Shown here: in pieces, positions 58,528-64,000 of the stretch | Layout of the letters: every line of letters starts with the position of its first letter | Numbering within the stretch: position 1 is the stretch's first letter | Assembly (NCBI RefSeq): GCF_039522365.1 | Contig: NZ_BAAADJ010000006.1 | Location: forward strand, 1-64,000 | Direction: 5' to 3' | DNA: 64,000 nt | Source: Bacillus carboniphilus | GTDB taxonomy: Bacteria > Bacillota > Bacilli > Bacillales > JC228 | Position numbers and translations under genes: made by a program | Notes under the pieces: model-generated | Database searches by the model: none | The model's input: only the letters and a program-made list of their open reading frames with translations | What the model was told of the DNA's origin: nothing

Positions 58528-59028
58528 CTAATTCCTCGACGGAAATATTCCCTGTAGCGCAATACAATAATTTACTACTGTGTAAGGTTGTCTATTTTCA
58601 TGTGGCGATCCATCACCGGTTGCGGATAGTGAGTTTGATGACATAGGTGTAGTTGGGGTTGCGGCAAATGGTTTCGTTGAAGATGCTGTCCAGACATTGT
58701 TGGTCAATATTGGAGTATTGGGCTCCCCATTTGATCCTGAGACAGTATGATTATGTGCTGGTATTTCTGAAACGGTTAAGGTATGTCTCTCTTCCCCTCC
58801 CATTTCACCCAGTCTAGTAGACTGTTGATCAGGGTGTACTGGAACTCTTCCATTTAAGTTCGGTAGACAAAAGGTGGTTTGCCCATTTCCACCATAGGTT
58901 GTTCCTAACAGGGCATAAAGCGCTTGGTTTTGTGCAATCGATAATGTCTGACCGTTGCATTGCGCCCAGCCTCTTGGCGCGTACGGTATAGAAAATGCTC
59001 TTACTTCTCCAAGAAATGGTTCTGACAT
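58528..59028 (-). CDS. Phage tail collar (MdpB-like) protein 2
   Basis: 166 residues with the same layout as its neighbours: FLGEVRAFSIPYAPRGWAQC, NGQTLSIAQNQALYALLGTT, YGGNGQTTFCLPNLNGRVPV, then a variable middle and HENRQPYTVVNYCIALQGIF at the end. The start and end are conserved among the three copies and the middle is not, suggesting a common fold with different exposed loops. Spacing to the next gene is 11 bases. Confidence 0.88.
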   Translation of the reverse strand: MSEPFLGEVRAFSIPYAPRGWAQCNGQTLSIAQNQALYALLGTTYGGNGQTTFCLPNLNGRVPVHPDQQSTRLGEMGGEERHTLTVSEIPAHNHTVSGSNGEPNTPILTNNVWTASSTKPFAATPTTPMSSNSLSATGDGSPHENRQPYTVVNYCIALQGIFPSRN

Positions 59029-59050
59029 GGTTAATTCCTCCTTTTAATTA

Positions 59051-59563
59051 CTAATTCTGTGGCGGGTATACACCCCAGAGACAAATAATATAGTTTACAG
59101 CGAGTGATGGCATCAGATTGTCATGTGGTTGCCCTCCACCAACACTGCCAATTATTTGTGGATGCAATGTATTACTAGGATTCGCATCCGCTGAATATTG
59201 TTGATTTTTTGTGGCCCATGTTGCATCTTGAGGACTACCTAAATCCCCAGAATTAGGGCTCGCCATGACTTGGTGACTATGAGGTGGTAAATGAGTCGGT
59301 GAAAGAGTAACAGACTCAGTTCCTCCTCTTTCCCCTAGTGTGTATATGGTTCCGAATGTGCTTTGACCTTGATGAATCGGTAGCCGACCTCGCAAATCTG
59401 GAAGAGCAAAGTTTGTTTGGCCATCTCCTCCGTAAGTTGTACCGATGAGACTAAATAGAAGTTCATTTTCTGAGATTGATAAGAGTTGTCCATCACAAAA
59501 GGCCCATCCTACTGGTGCAAAATTCCCTCCAAAAATCCTAATTTCTCCAACGTAAGCTTCCAT
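59051..59563 (-). CDS. Phage tail collar (MdpB-like) protein 3
   Basis: 170 residues: MEAYVGEIRIFGGNFAPVGW, AFCDGQLLSISENELLFSLI, GTTYGGDGQTNFALPDLRGR, then SPTHLPPHSHQVMAS and DNLMPSLAVNYIICLWGVYP. It is the first of the three collar genes and lies 28 bases after the GNAT gene. No other phage structural genes are present, so this is a stand-alone surface-type set, not a prophage. Confidence 0.88.
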   Translation of the reverse strand: MEAYVGEIRIFGGNFAPVGWAFCDGQLLSISENELLFSLIGTTYGGDGQTNFALPDLRGRLPIHQGQSTFGTIYTLGERGGTESVTLSPTHLPPHSHQVMASPNSGDLGSPQDATWATKNQQYSADANPSNTLHPQIIGSVGGGQPHDNLMPSLAVNYIICLWGVYPPQN

Positions 59564-59591
59564 TTCATTCCACCCTTTTCCTTATTCCGCC

Positions 59592-60095
59592 CTAAGCGGT
59601 GTTGCGGCTTTTCCATTGCATTTTAATATATGGGACTTCTTCCTTAGCTAGTACAAATCCAAGTGTTTTATAGAATCTAATAGCGTGCGTATTTTCATAA
59701 AATACTTGGAGAGTAATGGATTCATATTTTTCCATGAGCGAAAGGAGAACTCTCCTTCCAATCCCTTTTGATCGGTGAGATGGTATAACAAAGACGTCCA
59801 CCAAGTGAAGATTCTTGTCCCCCGCACTCATCATGAAGTGCCCGACCTTTTCACCCTTATCGAGCAAAATGTAGGTTTCTAGGTTGGGAAACTGACTTCG
59901 GTAGGCTGCTTGTCTTGTTTTAAATTGCATATGCAGAAACGTCATTTTTTCTGTCGTACTCCAAGGGAAATAAGAAACTTCAGCCCATCTTGTCTCCACA
60001 AAGTTATCAAATAAAAATAACTTATCCTCTTGCCCTACACAGGTTCGTATTTTTACCTCCAACGGCGTCTCTCCTAAGTATAGTAAGGCCGACAA
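59592..60095 (-). CDS. GNAT-family N-acetyltransferase
   Basis: 167 residues ending in a GNAT acetyl-CoA domain: GHFMMSAGDKNLHLVDVFVI, PSHRSKGIGRRVLLSLMEKY (R/Q-x-x-G-x-G/A loop), then YENTHAIRFYKTLGFVLAKE. The N-terminal half (FLFDNFVETRWAEVSYFPWS) matches acetyltransferases seen beside tail-collar genes. It sits between the SLH protein and the collar trio on the same strand with short gaps and might modify them; the substrate is unknown. Confidence 0.85.
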   Translation of the reverse strand: MSALLYLGETPLEVKIRTCVGQEDKLFLFDNFVETRWAEVSYFPWSTTEKMTFLHMQFKTRQAAYRSQFPNLETYILLDKGEKVGHFMMSAGDKNLHLVDVFVIPSHRSKGIGRRVLLSLMEKYESITLQVFYENTHAIRFYKTLGFVLAKEEVPYIKMQWKSRNTA

Positions 60096-60125
60096 AGGGA
60101 TTCCTTGTGCCGGCCCTACGTGTTT

Positions 60126-63100
60126 TTAGTAATCTTTGAGTTTATTTAGGAATCTTTGTAAAACTGCAAGCAATTGCGATTTTGTTAAATGACCTTTTGG
60201 CATGATCTCACTGTTTTGATTTCCATAAAAGATTCCTAGTTTTACATTGACTGCTGCAGCTTCGCGAATCCATTGCGGTAGTAGCTCTGCATCTTTAAAA
60301 CCTTGCAATGTCTTTTCAATTTCTGCTTCTTCTAATCGAATCGATACATTGGCAAGTTGCAATGCCCGATGGAAAATAACCATGGCATGTTCCCGAGAGA
60401 TGACATCATCTGGCCTAAATATTTCGTTGTTATATCCCGTCACTAATCCATAATCTACAGCTGTTTGAATGTCTTTACTTCTTTGATCACTTGTCACATC
60501 TGTAAATGAAGAACCGTTGTCTCCCCAAATTCCTAGAATTTTGGACACCGCTATTGCAAATAAGGATCTAGATGTATCGGTTGGGTCATTTATTTCAGAA
60601 GTGTCTAAAATTCCTTTTGAGGCTAGCTCGTCGGAATTTGTGTCTGTTAAGAAGACCAATTTTCCATTCATAAATGTTTTGATTGTTGCGACTGTCCCGC
60701 TTTGTGTGTGTTCAAAGGAGGCCGGAACATGTCTTAAAGTTCCATCTGGCATTAACATGGCTGCTGAAGTTGGATTTACACCAGCTGGTAACGGAATGGT
60801 CATACTAACCGCTTGATCAAACTGGTGAATTTCCTGCTGCTCTCCACCTTTTTTATAAAACACTTCATACTGGACATCCGGGATGTAGGTTTCAACTCGA
60901 TGGTTACCTAGTGCTTCTTGCACCTGCTCCCATACATCTTCTGGTGTTCGTTTTAGCTGAACCGTCACTTGAATCTCTGTTGGGTCTTCAAAGTATTCAG
61001 AGGCAGGGTCCTGTTGGAAGCTTTGGGTTGGAATCTGGTAGGTTCCATTTGGTGTTTTAAGTTGCAACGAGCTTCCTCTGGCCTGCATATTTCTTAGCAT
61101 TTCTGGTAAAAATTCGGTTTCGATGTTGTCAAATTCCTCTTTTATTTCTAGGTCAATCATTTTATCTTCACTATCACTAAAAATATCTTCCTCAAAAGTG
61201 ATGGTAAGGGTAGACTGACCATTCTCCATTCTTTGCGTTGTTTTCACTTGTTGATTGGTAGGCGAACCTCCCTCCATTACCTCTACCGGATTTCTTGGTG
61301 GAGGTGGTGGTACCCGATTGAGCACCGTTACCGTAGCAGGTTCAGAATAATCGGTTCCATCGAATGCTCGATAGGTAAATGTGATTCTTCCATAATTCCC
61401 TGATTGTGGTACAAAGCGGAATTGGCCAGTTGTCGCATCAAGTGTCAGATTTCCTCGTTCCGGCTCCTCTACAATTTCAAACGTAAGGGCATCCTCTTCG
61501 ATATCATCCGCTGTTAGCATGCCTTGTACCGGGCGACTGGCTGTCGTGCTAAATTCTAGATCTTGAGCTACCGGTTTATCATTGACTGGATTCACATGTA
61601 GAGTGATGGTCGCCGGTTGTTCTGCAAAGTTGGACCCATCTGTACCGTTCCATGTAACTGTTGTATCCCCGTTCCAGTTCTCGTTCGGTGTAAAGGTTAG
61701 ATTTGTAATCTCTGAGATAGCTATTTCTTGGTCTACTGTGATTTCCGTCTCGTCTATTTGGAACACACCATTCTCAGGAAGAGATAGAATTTTTATCGTT
61801 TGTAATGGGGTTCCGTCATCATTTGTAAAGTCAAAATCCTCTTCTTTAAACGTGTACATGTGGTCTTCATCCCAGGCTACTGTTTTTTCATGAAGGACTG
61901 GGACTGATTTATAGATGATTGCATCGGATAGGAGGGTCGTGTTGTTTGCTCCATCTCTTAACTCCACGTACACTACTTTTTCTCCATAAGTGGAATCATC
62001 TAACTGCCATGATTTTGTTTCCACTGCCGACTCCCATGCACTCCACGTTATCTGGTCGTTTGAGAATCTCATCTCAATTTCCTGAACCCCTATATCTGCA
62101 GAGGTGAGCTGTAAGTCGACCGTTGGGCGTAGAGTTTCCGCATCTCCGTTATTTACGGAGATGGTGCCGGTTGGTGGTGTTTTATCTAAGGCGAAGCTTG
62201 CCGTTGAGAAGTTCCCGGCTTCATCTGTAACGATGATGTTGTATTCGCCTTCATCTGAAATCGTTGTACCATTGGTAAATGGCTGACCATTCAGCGTTGC
62301 TGTTCCTTCATTGAAGGAAATGGTCACATTTTCATTTACCTTCTCCCCATCAAGTACTCCGGTTATATTCGGTGGTGTCGTATCTAGTTTGATCGTGTCT
62401 TGGTAGACGGACACATTATCAAGAGCGTCACGAAGCTCCATATAGACTGTTTTATCTTCGTCACCAGCCGACAAAGTCCAAGAATGTTCACTTATTGCAT
62501 CCGCCCAATCACTCCAGTTAACCGTGTCATTGGAGAAGCGCATTTGTACTGGTCCGTTGATGTCATCACTAGTGGTGGCCAGGGAGACATTTGGATTATT
62601 TGTCCAGATAGCATTGTCGTTAATGACGATGGTTCCTAGTGGCCCGGTTGTATCCAGTTCAATTCGCGACATAAATTTGTCCGTGTTTCCTACATGGTCT
62701 TGGAGCTCAACATAGACCGTTTTTTCGCCGTCCCCATCTGTCAGCTGCCATTCTTTGAACATTGCGTAAGGCTCCCAGTCACTCCATACATTGTCTTCGT
62801 TTGAAAACCTCATCTGGATAGGAGGGTGTGGATCATCGCCTGTTATCGTTAGCTGCACAGTCTGGTTGTTTGTTAGATTCTTACCATCATTGATTTCAAT
62901 AGCTCCAGTTGGCGGGGTTTTATCAATAAGGAATTGTCTAGTTGTAATGTTTCCTGCAGGGTCCATTACAACAAGGGTGTACTCGCCTTCCTCGTCTACT
63001 GTTGTTCCACTTACAAATGGTTGATCGTTAAGAGTTGCTGTTCCTTCGTTAAAACTAATGACATATTCTGTGTTGGTCATGCTACCGTCCGTAACACCGG

Positions 63101-64000
63101 TCACTACCGGTGGTGTCGTGTCTAGAATGATGGTGTCTGACACTGTTGATGTGTTACCAAGGGTGTCCTTCATTTCTACGTAAACGGTTTTTTCACCGTC
63201 AATTGTCGATAATGTCCAGTTTTTTGTTGCAGAAGATGATTCCCAATCTGACCAATCGACCTCATCATTCGAATATCGAACGTCGGTTACACCACTTGGA
63301 TCTACTGATGTCAGTGTTAGAGCTACGTCCGGTGTATTGGTGTAGTTGTTCCCATCGTTGATGGTTATGGTCCCTGTTGGTCCGGTTGTATCTAGGATTA
63401 TGGAAGCTGTAATGGATTCAGTCGTATTCCCTACGCTGTCCCTTAACTGTAGGTAAACCGTCTTTTCTCCATCCCCCGATAACAGGTTCCAGGCTCTCGA
63501 AGTGTTATAGCTTTCCCAGCTGCTCCAATCTGCCTCGTCATTGGATATCCTCATCTGTAAAGGTCCATGATCGTCCGTTCCACTAATGGTTAGCTCCACT
63601 TGTGGGTCATTCGTTCTTTCATCGTTTTGATTGATTACGAGTGAGCCGGTAGGCGGTATTTTATCAATGGTGAAAGCTAGACTTGTAGTGTTTGAAGCTA
63701 GGTCTTTCACAGTTAACGTGTAGTCCCCACTATCTTTTACCTGGTGTCTGGTTGTGATTTCGGTTCCATTCAATAGGGCGGTTCCTTCATCGAACTGAAT
63801 GGTGACGTCTGAAGCCGTTACATCCCCATCTGATATCCCTGTTATCACTGGTGCAACAGTGTCTAATATGATGGTTTGCTCGATTGGGGTGGACTCTAAT
63901 CCGGCTTGGTCTCGGAGTACCATTTGGATGGTTTTTTCCCCTTCTCCGTCTGGTAAAATCCAAGCTAGGTCAGCTGTCGTGACTTCTTGCCAATCTGTCC
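60126..64000 (-). CDS. Giant surface protein with Ig-like repeats and SLH domains (5' end outside window)
   Basis: The last ~1290 residues are visible; the open frame runs past 64000, so ATG 63923 is not the start. The chain has at least five Ig-like modules of about 90 residues with a WS(D/A)WE and GEKTVY(V/L)(E/Q)(L/M)(R/K)D pattern, alternating with NEGTATLN(G/D)QPF modules. Then comes a cadherin/tandem-95-like part (VNDKPVAQDLEFSTTAS, RFVPQSGNYGRITFTYRAFD), a linker, and SLH-type motifs at the end (FTDVTSDQRSKDIQTAVDYG, YNNEIFRPDDVISREHAMVI). SLH domains bind pyruvylated wall polymer, so it is probably a cell-surface adhesin or stalk. It heads the GNAT/collar cluster. Confidence 0.88.
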   Translation of the reverse strand, partial: TDWQEVTTADLAWILPDGEGEKTIQMVLRDQAGLESTPIEQTIILDTVAPVITGISDGDVTASDVTIQFDEGTALLNGTEITTRHQVKDSGDYTLTVKDLASNTTSLAFTIDKIPPTGSLVINQNDERTNDPQVELTISGTDDHGPLQMRISNDEADWSSWESYNTSRAWNLLSGDGEKTVYLQLRDSVGNTTESITASIILDTTGPTGTITINDGNNYTNTPDVALTLTSVDPSGVTDVRYSNDEVDWSDWESSSATKNWTLSTIDGEKTVYVEMKDTLGNTSTVSDTIILDTTPPVVTGVTDGSMTNTEYVISFNEGTATLNDQPFVSGTTVDEEGEYTLVVMDPAGNITTRQFLIDKTPPTGAIEINDGKNLTNNQTVQLTITGDDPHPPIQMRFSNEDNVWSDWEPYAMFKEWQLTDGDGEKTVYVELQDHVGNTDKFMSRIELDTTGPLGTIVINDNAIWTNNPNVSLATTSDDINGPVQMRFSNDTVNWSDWADAISEHSWTLSAGDEDKTVYMELRDALDNVSVYQDTIKLDTTPPNITGVLDGEKVNENVTISFNEGTATLNGQPFTNGTTISDEGEYNIIVTDEAGNFSTASFALDKTPPTGTISVNNGDAETLRPTVDLQLTSADIGVQEIEMRFSNDQITWSAWESAVETKSWQLDDSTYGEKVVYVELRDGANNTTLLSDAIIYKSVPVLHEKTVAWDEDHMYTFKEEDFDFTNDDGTPLQTIKILSLPENGVFQIDETEITVDQEIAISEITNLTFTPNENWNGDTTVTWNGTDGSNFAEQPATITLHVNPVNDKPVAQDLEFSTTASRPVQGMLTADDIEEDALTFEIVEEPERGNLTLDATTGQFRFVPQSGNYGRITFTYRAFDGTDYSEPATVTVLNRVPPPPPRNPVEVMEGGSPTNQQVKTTQRMENGQSTLTITFEEDIFSDSEDKMIDLEIKEEFDNIETEFLPEMLRNMQARGSSLQLKTPNGTYQIPTQSFQQDPASEYFEDPTEIQVTVQLKRTPEDVWEQVQEALGNHRVETYIPDVQYEVFYKKGGEQQEIHQFDQAVSMTIPLPAGVNPTSAAMLMPDGTLRHVPASFEHTQSGTVATIKTFMNGKLVFLTDTNSDELASKGILDTSEINDPTDTSRSLFAIAVSKILGIWGDNGSSFTDVTSDQRSKDIQTAVDYGLVTGYNNEIFRPDDVISREHAMVIFHRALQLANVSIRLEEAEIEKTLQGFKDAELLPQWIREAAAVNVKLGIFYGNQNSEIMPKGHLTKSQLLAVLQRFLNKLKDY

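Overview
The window looks like a chromosomal segment of a low-GC, flagellated, endospore-type member of the Bacillaceae. The support is the Mbl / FlhO / FlhP / FabZ gene set, a ComK homologue, Bacillus-type NsrR-Hmp control, YwqC/D/E-type capsule regulators, an epsC-type (EAR) RNA and strong Shine-Dalgarno sites. I do not name a genus.

Layout. (1) 1-11.5 kb is an accessory region: rifampin ADP-ribosyltransferase (arr), two small membrane proteins, gene debris with a 172-bp direct repeat, XRE regulators, ComK-like and DnaD-like genes, a BrnT/BrnA toxin-antitoxin pair facing a decayed RelE/ParE pair, a REP-associated (Y1/HUH) transposase joined to yifB behind a LexA-like box, and a divergent repressor/Cro-like pair. 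(2) 11.5-36 kb is one large surface-polysaccharide locus on the minus strand. It runs from an LCP ligase and the tyrosine kinase/phosphatase module (ywqC-D-E), past an EAR RNA, to a CapD-like dehydratase, gtaB, a pilin-like gene, the initiating sugar transferase, glycosyltransferases, capE-F-G (UDP-L-FucNAc), Wzy, Wzx, pseC-F-G-H-I (CMP-pseudaminic acid) and galE. No separate pseB is present; CapE makes the same intermediate and may feed both branches.

(3) 36.3-40.1 kb holds the most interesting system. Three tandem 20-codon genes encode peptides ending in Tyr-Gly-Gly. They are followed by an E1/ThiF-like adenylyltransferase with an N-terminal PqqD-like domain and by a PqqD-M50 membrane metalloprotease. 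A good sigma-A promoter precedes the peptides and a terminator-like hairpin separates them from the enzymes. This looks like a compact ribosomally made, post-translationally modified peptide (RiPP) pathway that uses a ubiquitin-like C-terminal GG.

(4) 40.2-57 kb is housekeeping and stress genes: SleB-like hydrolase, lipoproteins, nsrR/hmp, M42 peptidase, DMT transporter, fabZ, flhP/flhO, nitronate monooxygenase, an ECF sigma operon and mbl. They are separated by seven arrays of a short motif repeated every 21 bp (two DNA turns), with core TATCGGAAA or TTCAGAACT. The arrays are usually preceded by a CCGG-bearing leader and often followed by a dispersed GGGACA/TGTCCC hairpin. The arrays keep several frames open and create spurious ORFs; I treat them as DNA elements.

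(5) 58-64 kb has three tandem phage-tail-collar (MdpB-like) proteins, a GNAT acetyltransferase and the C-terminal part of a giant Ig-repeat/SLH surface protein that runs off the right edge.
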